Assembly: GCA_004557455.1 (NCBI GenBank)
Contig: SFDX01000017.1
Span: 1 to 52,213, forward strand
DNA: 52,213 bases
Source: Akkermansia muciniphila
GTDB taxonomy: Bacteria > Verrucomicrobiota > Verrucomicrobiia > Verrucomicrobiales > Akkermansiaceae
Direction of reading: 5' to 3'
This document shows positions 29,306 to 41,696 of this stretch, one piece after another. Each line of letters starts with the position of its first letter. Within the stretch, counting starts at the first letter, position 1. Made by a program: the position numbers and the translations under genes. The notes beneath the pieces were generated by a model, which worked only from the letters and a program-made list of their open reading frames with translations, made no database searches and was not told the DNA's origin.

Positions 29306-29458
29306 TCAGTCCTTACCGGTACCCCATTTGCGGTGCAGCCAAGCCTCCACCGGCGAGAAGAGAATTTTATCCGCCAAGAGACCGATGAGAATGATAATCA
29401 GCATGATACCGATTCCCTTGGCAATATCAAATGCGGTAAGTCTTCCCTCCGTGCTCAT
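29306..29458 (-). CDS. Small membrane protein, 50 residues
   Basis: ATG at 29458 opens 50 codons: MSTEGRLTAFDIAKGIG, a hydrophobic helix IMLIIILIGLLA (about residues 18-30), then an amphipathic tail with SPVEAWLHRKWG. The stop is 12 nt before the glcD start, so both were one transcript. A TATACT -10 (29471-29476) lies 12 nt upstream of the ATG. The composition is sensible for a bitopic membrane protein and the frame is intact although glcD is broken. No family was recognised. Confidence 0.6.
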   Translation of the reverse strand: MSTEGRLTAFDIAKGIGIMLIIILIGLLADKILFSPVEAWLHRKWGTGKD

Positions 29459-29470
29459 ATGCGACGGAGG

Positions 29471-29492
29471 AGTATACAGCATTCCGAATGCA
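29471..29492 (-). promoter_or_regulatory. Palindromic promoter element upstream of the small membrane protein
   Basis: On the minus strand the palindrome GCATTCGGAATGC is followed by TGTATACT, with -10 TATACT at 29471-29476. It matches 27431-27452 at 19 of 22 positions. The palindrome fills the spacer, where a repressor would block the polymerase. Confidence 0.45.
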
Positions 29493-29503
29493 GACAGCGA
29501 GGT

Positions 29504-29548
29504 AAAAAAGGAGAGGCGCGGCGGGTGTGGAAGCCCGCTGCGCTTCTC
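29504..29548 (-). terminator. Rho-independent terminator of the serpin gene
   Basis: On the minus strand a 15-bp stem (GAGAAGCGCAGCGGG with CCCGCCGCGCCTCTC, 13 pairs) is followed by CTTTTTT, 24 nt after the serpin stop. Confidence 0.75.
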
Positions 29549-29571
29549 GTGGGGGAGGTGTGAGAGTGAGG

Positions 29572-30762
29572 TTAGTTGGGCTGTTCGAAGAGTCCCATGA
29601 AGTAGGGGGCGGCGCCGGTGGTCAGGTCGCCGATGGCCCAGATGAAGGGGCGGTCGAAGCGGATGTCAGGCGGGGGTGCCATGGGGAGCATGGCCCACTT
29701 GACAGAACCGCCGGTCACGGCAGCCGCTACGGTCTCCGTCTCCGAGACATCGACATAGCAACGTTGCACGACGGCGGAGAGGCTGAGTGGGCCGGCTGGG
29801 TCGGTTGCAAGGGACGAGAAATCGGCAGCCGGGGAGAAGGCTATGCCCAGCCCGGCCTTCTTGAGGGCCCCCGTTAGGTCGAAGGTTTCCGTGCGCACGC
29901 TAAACTTGGGCAGCGACACCTCCAGCTCCTGAGGACGGGAGGAGGCGAGGGCCCCGCGGATCTCCGAGTATTTCTGCGGGGTGAGGGTGGCGGCAAAGCT
30001 GCGCGCGTCGCCCTTGGGCAGGACGCCGATGAAGCAACCGGGCTCCCCGGGACGGTTTCCCGTGTCATAGAACAGAGCCACGGCCTTCCAGTCCAACCCT
30101 TCGGCATAGCGGAAGCGGTCGGAGCAGAACATCATCTCCACCTTCTTCTTGCCCCCGGGGGCGAGAAAATCCGCATTCTTATCTGTGGCATCCGGGGCAA
30201 AGGGGCGCAGCCATTTTTCGCGCAGGTAGACAGCATTGAGCGCGATGAGAGCTGTATCCGCTGATATGTCATCCCTGCGCAGTAGCTCGGGGATGCAGCC
30301 TTCAGTTTTCTCCTTGCACCAGTCATTCACCGCCTTGGCAGCGGCTTCGGGGTCTGTTGCAAAAGGTGCGCGCTGCAAGGGGACATCCGCCAAGTGGACC
30401 TGCACCCGATTCTCCGCGAAAAGGCCGTCCGCCGACTTCACCTGCATGGCACTGCGCACCCCGGTTTTCCCCATGGGTAGGGCATCGAAAGCAGCGCGCG
30501 TCCTTCCCGTCGCCCCGCGCTGCAGGAGCCGCAGCAGGTTTTCCGCCGAGGCCGGGGAGAACACCACATTGCCCTTCGCACTTGCCACCACATCGCGGAA
30601 TAGCTCCAAAGCCAAGGCATCGGAGGCCGGAACAGCAGCCGCCACACGAGAGGGAGAATCCGCCGGAGGAAGCACCGGAAGCTGCTCGGGGACTGCGGCG
30701 TTACAGGCAGCAAGGCTCATCAGCCCGGCCAAGGTTATGATCTTGAATTTTCTTGTCGTCAT
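29572..30762 (-). CDS. Lipoprotein serpin (protease inhibitor)
   Basis: Serpins trap serine or cysteine proteases by a conformational switch. The 396-residue product has a lipobox (MSLAAC, C20), a Pro/Ala linker, and the serpin fold: NVVFSPASAENLL (65-77), LNAVYLREKW (175-184), a reactive-loop hinge ETETVAAAVT (341-350), and the closing FDRPFIWAI...GAAPYFMGLFEQP (369-395). The hinge has small residues at P12-P10, as in inhibitory serpins. Aligning the fixed distance to FDRPF puts P1 at Met361 (LPM|APPP). Membrane anchorage suggests defence against host or competitor proteases (inference). No clear promoter was seen. Confidence 0.9.
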   Translation of the reverse strand: MTTRKFKIITLAGLMSLAACNAAVPEQLPVLPPADSPSRVAAAVPASDALALELFRDVVASAKGNVVFSPASAENLLRLLQRGATGRTRAAFDALPMGKTGVRSAMQVKSADGLFAENRVQVHLADVPLQRAPFATDPEAAAKAVNDWCKEKTEGCIPELLRRDDISADTALIALNAVYLREKWLRPFAPDATDKNADFLAPGGKKKVEMMFCSDRFRYAEGLDWKAVALFYDTGNRPGEPGCFIGVLPKGDARSFAATLTPQKYSEIRGALASSRPQELEVSLPKFSVRTETFDLTGALKKAGLGIAFSPAADFSSLATDPAGPLSLSAVVQRCYVDVSETETVAAAVTGGSVKWAMLPMAPPPDIRFDRPFIWAIGDLTTGAAPYFMGLFEQPN

Positions 30763-30875
30763 CTTGCAAATCAGTGGAGTTCTTCAGCCACCTCACTGAT
30801 GAAAAGGGAAGCTACGCCCCGCATCCGCGACATTTTTTGCGACCATGGGCGTTTTTTCGGAAATTAGCCCGTCCC

Positions 30876-31601
30876 CTAGTCGAGGACAAAGCGGACAGAG
30901 GTGCGGATGGTGGAGTCGATGGGGGTGCCGTTGCGGGTGGCGGGGTGGAAGGTCCAGTGGGCGAGGACCCAGCGAATAGCAGCGGAGTTGAGGTCAGGGT
31001 GGGCGGCGGAGGTGACTTCTGCGGCGGTGGGGCGACCCGTGGCGGAGACGCGGATACGGAGTCCGACGGAGCCGGAGATGCGACGCTCGCGGAGGGATGC
31101 AGGGTAGGGGGGTGGTGGGGCGCTGCGGTAGGAAGCCGGGACGATGGGGGCATCATCGGCCGCTGCGGGAGGGGATGCGGAAGCAGAGGAGGCCGTGGAG
31201 GCTGTGGTGGGGGGATGCAGCGTCCCACGGCGGGCGGCGGGACGCGAGGGACTTTCCTGCCGAGCAAGGGGGCGGGGCGTGGGGGGGGGCAGCTCCGCCG
31301 TGGGGAAGGTGTCAGCCGGGGCGGGATCGAGGGTGAGTTCCTCCGCCTCCGGTAGGTCGGGGAGGGGGGCAGGTGGATCTGCGGCGAGGAGCGGCAGCAG
31401 CAGCTCGGGCGGCTCCGGGGGAGGTGAGGGAGGCAGCGGAGCGGGGGCTTCCTGTGCCGGAGTCGTGGCGGGTAAAAGCTGCACGGAGTGTCCGCCCCCA
31501 CCCGCCGCGGCTGTGTGATATTCTGCTAAAAAAGCCAACAAAGCCGCCCCGCCGACCATCAGCAGAGAGAGCGCCAAGGCGGTGGGAGATTGGTGGTTCA
31601 T
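30876..31601 (-). CDS. tonB: Energy transducer TonB
   Basis: The 241-residue protein has an N-terminal anchor (about 9-27), a long Pro/Ala/Glu-rich periplasmic spacer, and a C-terminal TonB domain (PPYPASLRERRISGSVGLRIRV to the end). It couples the proton-motive force to outer-membrane receptors. Its start overlaps the stop of the solute-binding protein gene by 4 nt, so it is the third gene of the riboswitch-controlled operon and probably serves the receptor encoded first. Confidence 0.9.
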   Translation of the reverse strand: MNHQSPTALALSLLMVGGAALLAFLAEYHTAAAGGGGHSVQLLPATTPAQEAPAPLPPSPPPEPPELLLPLLAADPPAPLPDLPEAEELTLDPAPADTFPTAELPPPTPRPLARQESPSRPAARRGTLHPPTTASTASSASASPPAAADDAPIVPASYRSAPPPPYPASLRERRISGSVGLRIRVSATGRPTAAEVTSAAHPDLNSAAIRWVLAHWTFHPATRNGTPIDSTIRTSVRFVLD

Positions 31602-33391
31602 GGTTCCTCCTCCTGCACCCAGAAGAGGTGCGCATCCGCCACCTCGTAGGGCATCGGCGTGCTGAAAAAAGCCGGGAAACGCACGCGGGCGCGGTGCGCC
31701 ACCAGCACGAGATTCTCCTTCCAGCCCGGAAGCCAGATGGCCAGCTCCTGCACGCGTCGGTCCACGCGGCGGTAGGCGGCAGCGGCCTGCTCGGGGTCGG
31801 CAGCGGCCTCCGCCTGCGCCACGGCGGCGTTCAGTTCCTCGTCATCCACGCCGAAGGGGGCATCGTGCCCTGCAGCCTGCGGCAAGAAAAAGCGCGCGTA
31901 ATCCGGCGCGGGCACCCCCGGCATAGTGGCCCAAAAGGTCAGCTGCTGCGTCCCCTCTTTGAGCGCATCCGCGTTCTCCTGCCAGGATACAGCCCTCGGC
32001 ACGATCTCAGCCCCGCAGGTCCGCGCACTCTGCACCAGAACGTTAACCAAGGTGCTGACCTTGTCCGAGGGTACATAGATAAACGTGAAGATCAGCCGCT
32101 TGCCCTCCGGTGTCATCAAAATGCCATCCGAACCTGTGACCGTGTATCCGGCCTCCGCAAAACAAGCACGGGCAGCCGCGGGATCGAAGCGATACTGCGG
32201 CGTATCCGTCGGGCTGCCCGGGTAGCCGGTGGTGAAGGTTGTGAGCCGCTCTCCCTCGCCGCAGAAGAGTAACCGCACCGCGCGGTCCATATCCATTGCC
32301 TGCATCAGCCCCCGCCGCACCCGCAGATCCGGCACGGTACGGGCATTGACGGCAATGCCGTAGGGGGGCGTGGGGTAATCGGCACGGAAACGCACGCAGC
32401 GTATGTCCGGGTTGGCATCTGCTGCCTCGTTCAGTTGTCGCCAGGTGGGCAGGTGGCGGGTTTGAAGCAGATCCGTTTTGCCGCGCTGGAAAAACTCGAG
32501 CGTTTGCGTGGTGTCTGTGGGAAACAGATATTCTACCGTATCAACGTTGCAGGTATAACGATAGAAACGCTTATTCCGTGCCCACCAATGGGGCACACGC
32601 TGCAAGACGATGCTGCGTCCCCGCTGCACCTCGCCCACGGTGTAGCCCCCCGTGGTGGGCGGAATCCGCCGGGCGTAGCGTTGCGGGTAATCGCTGCCGA
32701 ATTCCGCATAGAACCCGGGCTCCGCCGCGTGCAGTTCCGCGGCGGCTGTCAGCACAGGCTCGGGCGTCGTGCTCTGCAGCTCGGCAGCCAGCAGATGCTC
32801 CCCGAGCACGCGCAGTGTCGCCAAGCGCGTGGTTTTCTCCCCCCGCTCCGCGCGCAGAACCAGCCCCAGCACGTAATCGTGGGCCCGCACGGGGCGTCCG
32901 TTGCTGTAGCGGGCCTCTTCATCCAGCTCGAAAAACACTGTCTTGCCTTGCACGGCCCAGCGTTTCGCCGTGCCCGGAATGGGGCGTCCTGTGACGGGGT
33001 GCTGCATGACGGGGGCCAGTTCCACCATGGTGAACATGTTGTAGTGGAAAAACTGGGGCGAGGGGCCTCCGAAGGCCAGAAAATTCGCCGGAAATGGCCC
33101 CGCGCTGCAAAGGCGAACCCGCCCGCCCTTGCGCGCTGCGGGGTCGCCGATGTCGGGCTCCTCCGCCCCCTCCTGCCAGCAGAGCCCCGGGGGCAGCTCG
33201 TTCGCCGTCCCCTCGGTCACGGCGGGCGTGCGCAGCGCGGCGGCTCGCCTCATGAGGTCGAAGGGATAGGGCGCGGGATCGGTGCTCACCGCGGGCGCCT
33301 GCACGCCGGGCTCTCGCTCCGGGGTCGCCCAATAGGCGGCCCCGATCAGGGCGGCCAGCAGAGCTGCCGCAGTGAGCACCTTGTGTTTCAT
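31598..33391 (-). CDS. Family 5 extracellular solute-binding protein
   Basis: This is a periplasmic binding protein of the oligopeptide/YejA-like class, 597 residues, with an N-terminal signal or anchor (LTAAALLAALIGAAYWA). Family features include GRPIPGTAKRWAVQGKTVFFELDEEARYSNGRPVRAHDYV and a C-terminal half with GYPGSPTDTP and PDYARFF. Known ligands are peptides, Ni or heme; the ligand here is unknown. It is translationally coupled on both sides: its start shares one base with the receptor stop, and its stop overlaps tonB. The cognate permease and ATPase are not in the window. Confidence 0.85.
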   Translation of the reverse strand: MKHKVLTAAALLAALIGAAYWATPEREPGVQAPAVSTDPAPYPFDLMRRAAALRTPAVTEGTANELPPGLCWQEGAEEPDIGDPAARKGGRVRLCSAGPFPANFLAFGGPSPQFFHYNMFTMVELAPVMQHPVTGRPIPGTAKRWAVQGKTVFFELDEEARYSNGRPVRAHDYVLGLVLRAERGEKTTRLATLRVLGEHLLAAELQSTTPEPVLTAAAELHAAEPGFYAEFGSDYPQRYARRIPPTTGGYTVGEVQRGRSIVLQRVPHWWARNKRFYRYTCNVDTVEYLFPTDTTQTLEFFQRGKTDLLQTRHLPTWRQLNEAADANPDIRCVRFRADYPTPPYGIAVNARTVPDLRVRRGLMQAMDMDRAVRLLFCGEGERLTTFTTGYPGSPTDTPQYRFDPAAARACFAEAGYTVTGSDGILMTPEGKRLIFTFIYVPSDKVSTLVNVLVQSARTCGAEIVPRAVSWQENADALKEGTQQLTFWATMPGVPAPDYARFFLPQAAGHDAPFGVDDEELNAAVAQAEAAADPEQAAAAYRRVDRRVQELAIWLPGWKENLVLVAHRARVRFPAFFSTPMPYEVADAHLFWVQEEEP

Positions 33392-35319
33392 CAGAACTTA
33401 ACCGTGCAACCTCCGTAAATGCTGATGCCGGGGCAGAGCACATCCGCCGTGGCATCGGTGTACCCCGGCGCTGTCACGAATTTCTGATTGGTGAGGTTTT
33501 CGATGCGCAGATGCAGCGTCAGGTTATCGTTCACCTCATACTGTGCGAACCAGCGCAGTGTATAATAGTTATCGCTTCTTTCGGCTTTATAGTTCGTGCG
33601 CCCCACGGCAGCCGTCAGTCCCAAGCCGGTCGTGAAGCCGGGGAGGGGTGTCGTGTAGAGCTCCGCACTCCAGCATTGGCGCGCGCTGTTCACAATTTGC
33701 TTGTGCTTCGCTGCGCGGGGTGCTGTGTAGGTGTAGGCTACGCGGTAACCATGCTTGTCATCGGTGTCAAATTTACCCTTCAGTGAGAGTTCGATGCCCT
33801 TGGCTATCTGCCGTGCCTCCGCATTGCGGAAGTAGGCATCGTATCCGTTATATACTGTCTCGATGGCATGCCGACGCTCGATCCAGAAGAGCGTTGCCCC
33901 CGCCGTGTGCCCCTCGGCGATTTCCTGTTCCGCTCCCAGATCCACGCTGTAGGACGTCTCACACTCCAGATTCGGATTGCCGTGGTAGGTTGACCAGAAG
34001 TACGCGTAGGAGCTGTTACTGCGCTGCAGCTGCCCCGGGGCACGATAGCCGCGCCCCGCAGAGGCAAAGACTCGGGTTTTCTCGTTGTTGAATGTGGCAC
34101 TTGTAGCGGCTCGCAGGGTGATGAGCTTGTGGTAGATGTTGCTCGAGTCCAGCCGAGCGGCCAAGCTGTTCTCCCAATGCTCGGTGGGGGAGAAGGTATG
34201 CTCGGCGAAGAAGCCGTAGACATTCTCAAGGCTCTTCACCGGTGAGGATTTATCATCGTAGGCACTGCGATTCCAAGCAAACCCGGCAGTCGTCTTGTTC
34301 TCCTTGTTCCAGCGGTAGCGGTTGCGCCATTCGATCTGCACATTGCGCAGGTTGTAATTGCAACCGTGCCCGAACATGGAGTCCGAGCCGTAATAACCGG
34401 CCATCAGGCTGCTGCTGAAGTCCTCCGAGATCTTGCTTGCCAGCCGTGCCGTTGCCAAGTTGGTGCGGAAGCGGTAGGGCGTTACATCGCCCCCCATCGG
34501 TGCATCGCGGTATTCGGCATCCTCGCGTCGGTAGGTTGTGGTCAGGGTCGTGTTTTCGTTCAACTGATAGTCAAGACGAATGGCCTCGTTGCGGTTCACA
34601 TAGCGGCCGGCGTGTTTATCCTGCTGCGCGGTACCATTCGCAAAGCGAATGTCGTTGTTCGTGTGCGTGTAGGTAGCGCCCACGAAGTAGGCCAGCGGGC
34701 CGCATTCTCCCTGCGCCTTCAGGCTGCCGGTGTAAGTGTCGTGGCTGCCGGCTTCGTTGAAGAGCGTGCAGCTCGGCTCGCCCGAGCCCTTGGGGGTCTC
34801 CATCCACAACACGCCGCCCATGGCTCCGCCGCCGTAGGTCGCACCCTGTGAGCCGCGCAAAATCTCCGCATTCCCCAGCGTATGCAGGTCTGTGCGGGCA
34901 ATAACATTGGGGGTAACATTGCCGGCATCGGACATGGCGTTCAGGCGCATGCCGTCCACCACCGGCAGGGTGCAGGTGCCGCTGCTCATGCCGCGGATCG
35001 CGATATTGCTCACGTTGCCCTGTTGGTAATCGCCGCCGCCGGGAAGGGTAAACACCCCGGGAGCGGTGGTGAGGGCCTCCGAGAGCGAGATGATGCCCGC
35101 CCGTTGCAGGCGTGGCAGATCCAACACGGTGACGGATGCCCCCGTCTTGTTGTAGCCCACCGCCTCCCCGGGATGCGCCGAGGACGTGACGGGAGCGAGT
35201 TCGGTTTCAGTGGCCTCTGCCGCTTGATCATCTGCGGCAAAAGCAAGGCAGCCTGCCCAAGCCAAGGCAAGCACAGCGCGGGAAGCGCCCGCAGCGGGCG
35301 CGTACGGTTTCTGTGTCAT
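33391..35319 (-). CDS. TonB-dependent outer-membrane receptor, BtuB-like
   Basis: This is a gated outer-membrane porin of 642 residues. A signal peptide (ending near CLAFA) is followed by a candidate TonB box around ELAPVTSS, the plug domain (LSEALTTAPGVFTLPGG, NIAIRGMSSG, EILRGSQGATYGGGAMGG), a beta-barrel, and a terminal Phe. A cobalamin riboswitch precedes it, so cobalamin or a corrinoid is the expected ligand (inference from regulation). The start at 35319 is chosen because the signal peptide begins there and longer starts run into the riboswitch. First gene of receptor-SBP5-tonB. Confidence 0.9.
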   Translation of the reverse strand: MTQKPYAPAAGASRAVLALAWAGCLAFAADDQAAEATETELAPVTSSAHPGEAVGYNKTGASVTVLDLPRLQRAGIISLSEALTTAPGVFTLPGGGDYQQGNVSNIAIRGMSSGTCTLPVVDGMRLNAMSDAGNVTPNVIARTDLHTLGNAEILRGSQGATYGGGAMGGVLWMETPKGSGEPSCTLFNEAGSHDTYTGSLKAQGECGPLAYFVGATYTHTNNDIRFANGTAQQDKHAGRYVNRNEAIRLDYQLNENTTLTTTYRREDAEYRDAPMGGDVTPYRFRTNLATARLASKISEDFSSSLMAGYYGSDSMFGHGCNYNLRNVQIEWRNRYRWNKENKTTAGFAWNRSAYDDKSSPVKSLENVYGFFAEHTFSPTEHWENSLAARLDSSNIYHKLITLRAATSATFNNEKTRVFASAGRGYRAPGQLQRSNSSYAYFWSTYHGNPNLECETSYSVDLGAEQEIAEGHTAGATLFWIERRHAIETVYNGYDAYFRNAEARQIAKGIELSLKGKFDTDDKHGYRVAYTYTAPRAAKHKQIVNSARQCWSAELYTTPLPGFTTGLGLTAAVGRTNYKAERSDNYYTLRWFAQYEVNDNLTLHLRIENLTNQKFVTAPGYTDATADVLCPGISIYGGCTVKF

Positions 35320-35349
35320 TTGTATGTTGATGCCGTTTCCCTGTGTATC

Positions 35350-35490
35350 GCAGGGGATTCCGGGCGGGCTCCCGGCTGGCATTCCGACTGTTACGGTTGC
35401 GACACAGTGGCGGATTTACACCGCACTTCCCCATCTATTTCCTGCGGCATCCCGCCGCCTCCGGGTTCCCTGCCTGCGACATACCTGCCG
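35350..35490 (-). promoter_or_regulatory. Cobalamin (AdoCbl) riboswitch
   Basis: On the minus strand, in order: a GCAGG stem start, the GGGAACCCGG block, GGTGTAAATCCGCCACTGT (matching the family's GGTG-AAATCC-CNCACTG), then the B12 box AGTCGGAATGCCAGCC (about 35375-35391), and closing CCTGC. The order and spacing are those of Rfam-type cobalamin riboswitches. It ends about 30 nt before the receptor start and probably controls translation or termination of the operon. Confidence 0.88.
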
Positions 35491-35502
35491 CAGACGCCGC
35501 GC

Positions 35503-35531
35503 ATTGTACACCCGCTTCCCCCGCTTGGCAA
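35503..35531 (-). promoter_or_regulatory. Promoter of the riboswitch operon
   Basis: On the minus strand: -35 TTGCCA, a 17-bp spacer and -10 TACAAT. The predicted start (about 35496) falls at the 5' edge of the riboswitch. Confidence 0.75.
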
Positions 35532-35553
35532 GCATTTTCCCGCTCCATGGGGC

Positions 35554-35586
35554 AAAAAAGGGCTTCCCCGCCGAATCAGGAGCCCC
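35554..35586 (-). terminator. Possible terminator of ftsH-rsfS
   Basis: On the minus strand GGGCT pairs with AGCCC over a long loop, followed by TTTTTT. It lies about 95 nt past the rsfS stop; the bases between hold nothing else seen. Confidence 0.4.
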
Positions 35587-35679
35587 TATTATCCCCTGCG
35601 GCAGGAAGTACCGTATCCCGAAGGAATAGCTCTGCCTTCCGCGACTCCGGAGGCGGCCCGGAAAAGCGGGTGGGAGAGC

Positions 35680-36033
35680 TTACGCCCTCGGGGGAAGGGG
35701 AATGCGGTTCTCCTCCTTCCAGAAGGCCTCAAGCCCGTAGAAATCGCGCACTTCGGCGGCCATCACATGCACCATCACGTCGATGTAGTCCAACACGGAC
35801 CAGAGCGCGTTGGGAGTGCGCTCGGCGTAGACGGGGGAGACGTGGTGCTGCTCGTCGACGTACTTGTCCACATCGCGCAGAACGGCGCGGAGGTGCGGCA
35901 CGGACGTGGCTGTGCACACGATGGCGAAGTCTGTGATGGAAGAGGTGCCGCGAAGGTCATAGACGGCTATGTCGGTGGCCTTGGCATCATCGGCTGCGTA
36001 GGCGCAGGCAAAAGCAAGTTCTTGGCTGGTCAT
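35680..36033 (-). CDS. rsfS: Ribosome silencing factor RsfS
   Basis: RsfS binds ribosomal protein L14 and blocks subunit joining in starvation. The 117-residue product shows the family text DIAVYDLRG-SSITDFAIVCTATSVPHLRAV and VMVHVMAAEVRDFYGLEAFW. Length is normal. ATG at 36033 is preferred over an in-frame TTG 6 nt upstream. It follows ftsH by about 20 nt, so cotranscription is likely. Confidence 0.92.
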   Translation of the reverse strand: MTSQELAFACAYAADDAKATDIAVYDLRGTSSITDFAIVCTATSVPHLRAVLRDVDKYVDEQHHVSPVYAERTPNALWSVLDYIDVMVHVMAAEVRDFYGLEAFWKEENRIPLPPRA

Positions 36034-36054
36034 TGTCAAAAAGGGAATAATCTA

Positions 36055-38400
<2,346 letters not shown>

Positions 38401-38517
38401 ATGTCTTGAAATGGTGAAATAACTTACTTGCTCATATTGTAGCGTGTGCGGGACGCAAAGGAAACACAGAAACGAGACATGCAGCCGTTTTTCCCCGTCA
38501 TGCCGCAGGCAAACGCA

Positions 38518-39885
38518 CTACAGCGTGTGGCCCATGCGGTCGCGTTTCGTGTCCAGATAACGTTTATTGTCCTCGTTCGGAGGGATGCTGATGGGCACCT
38601 GCTCAACGATTTCGAGGCCGTGCCCGGAGAGGCCGACAATCTTCTTGGGGTTATTCGTCATGAGCCGCAGCTTGCGCACGCCGAGATCGCGGAGAATCTG
38701 CGCGCCGACCCCGTAGTCACGCAGGTCGGGGGCGAAGCCGAGGCGGATGTTGGCATCGACGGTATCCAGCCCCTGCTCCTGCAATTTATAGGCATGCAGC
38801 TTGGCGGAAAGGCCGATACCGCGGCCCTCCTGGCGCAGGTAGAGGATGATACCGCCCTCCTGCGCGGCGCGGCGCATGGCGGCATGGAGCTGGCTGCCGC
38901 AATCGCAGCGGCGGCTGGCGAAGACATCCCCGGTAAGGCACTCACTGTGCACGCGGCAGAGGATGGGTTTCTCCGGGTCGATTTCGCCGTGAACCAGGGC
39001 TAAATGCGTCTTACCGTCTACCTTGGAGTGGTAGGAGTGACAGGTAAAGGTGCCGAAGTCCGTGGGGAGTTTGACGGTTTCTTCCCGCTCCACGAGGGTC
39101 TCCGTATGCTGCCGGTGCGCGATAATCTGCGCCAAGGAGCAGGCCTTGAGCCCGAAGCGACGCTGGAAGCTGCCCAAGTCGCCCAGTCGGGCCATGGTGC
39201 CGTCCTCTTTCATGATCTCGCAGCACACACCCACGGGCACCATGCCGGCCAGTCTCAACATATCAACCGTGCCCTCGGTGTGCCCGGCGCGGCGCAGCAC
39301 GCCGCCCTCGCGCGCCCGCAGGGGGAAGCAGTGCCCGGGCTGCACGAAGTCGTCCAGTACGGCATGAGGGTCCGCCAATTTCATGGTGGTGATGCTGCGC
39401 TCGAAGGCACTGATACCCGTGGTGGTACCTTCCTTGGCATCCACGCTGACGGTGAAGGCAGTATGGAGTTTCTCCGTATTGTGCATGGCCTGCATGGGCA
39501 GCCCCAGGGAGTCCACGCGCTCCGGTGCCATGGGCACGCAGATGAGCCCGCGGGCGTGGGTGGCCATGAAGTTGATGTTCTGCGGGGTGGCGAACTGCCC
39601 GGCGCAGACGAGGTCGGCTTCGTTCTCGCGGTGCGGGTCGTCCGTCATCAGGATGAGGCGGCCCATGCGCAGCTCCTCCAGAACCTCAGGCAGGGGGGAG
39701 TAGGTGATGGGGTCCTCGCCGTCTGCCACGGGTACCTCCTCCGCCACCGGAGCAGGGGCAGGTGCCTCTGCGGGGGGCGCAGGCTGTTCCTCCGGTGTTT
39801 CGCCGCAGGTGGCGGCATCGCAGGCGTTGATAAAGGCATTCATGTCAAAGACGCCGCCCTTGGCGCTGAACTCGAACTTTCCCAT
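38518..39885 (-). CDS. ribBA: Bifunctional DHBP synthase / GTP cyclohydrolase II
   Basis: This protein supplies both riboflavin precursors. RibB is the N-terminal half (from about residue 62: DDPHRENEADLV, RAGHTEGTVDMLRLAGM), and RibA is the C-terminal half with the zinc cysteines C-x10-C-x-C in CLTGDVFASRRCDCGSQ and the RQEGRGIGL loop. A Pro/Ala/Glu-rich N-terminal extension of about 60 residues is unusual; an in-frame ATG at 39843 would shorten it slightly. It starts 27 nt after glnS and has no visible FMN riboswitch. Confidence 0.95.
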   Translation of the reverse strand: MGKFEFSAKGGVFDMNAFINACDAATCGETPEEQPAPPAEAPAPAPVAEEVPVADGEDPITYSPLPEVLEELRMGRLILMTDDPHRENEADLVCAGQFATPQNINFMATHARGLICVPMAPERVDSLGLPMQAMHNTEKLHTAFTVSVDAKEGTTTGISAFERSITTMKLADPHAVLDDFVQPGHCFPLRAREGGVLRRAGHTEGTVDMLRLAGMVPVGVCCEIMKEDGTMARLGDLGSFQRRFGLKACSLAQIIAHRQHTETLVEREETVKLPTDFGTFTCHSYHSKVDGKTHLALVHGEIDPEKPILCRVHSECLTGDVFASRRCDCGSQLHAAMRRAAQEGGIILYLRQEGRGIGLSAKLHAYKLQEQGLDTVDANIRLGFAPDLRDYGVGAQILRDLGVRKLRLMTNNPKKIVGLSGHGLEIVEQVPISIPPNEDNKRYLDTKRDRMGHTL

Positions 39886-39912
39886 AATCGGAGAGAGCTT
39901 ACAGGTGTATGG

Positions 39913-41589
<1,677 letters not shown>

Positions 41590-41599
41590 CGTTCGCGCG

Positions 41600-41628
41600 A
41601 GTATACGCCCGCGGGGCTTGTATCGCAA
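41600..41628 (-). promoter_or_regulatory. Promoter of glnS, near-leaderless
   Basis: On the minus strand: GGAAAAGGC, then -35 TTGCGA, a 17-bp spacer and -10 TATACT. ATG follows after 10 nt. Confidence 0.7.
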
Positions 41629-41696
41629 GCCTTTTCCGTGCCGCTGACACAAAATCCCTCCCCATGGCGTGCTTCGGGGCGGGACTTGTCGCGGGC

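Noticed and set aside
39886..39912. FMN riboswitch before ribBA
   Set aside because: Only 27 nt separate glnS and ribBA, too short for an FMN aptamer.
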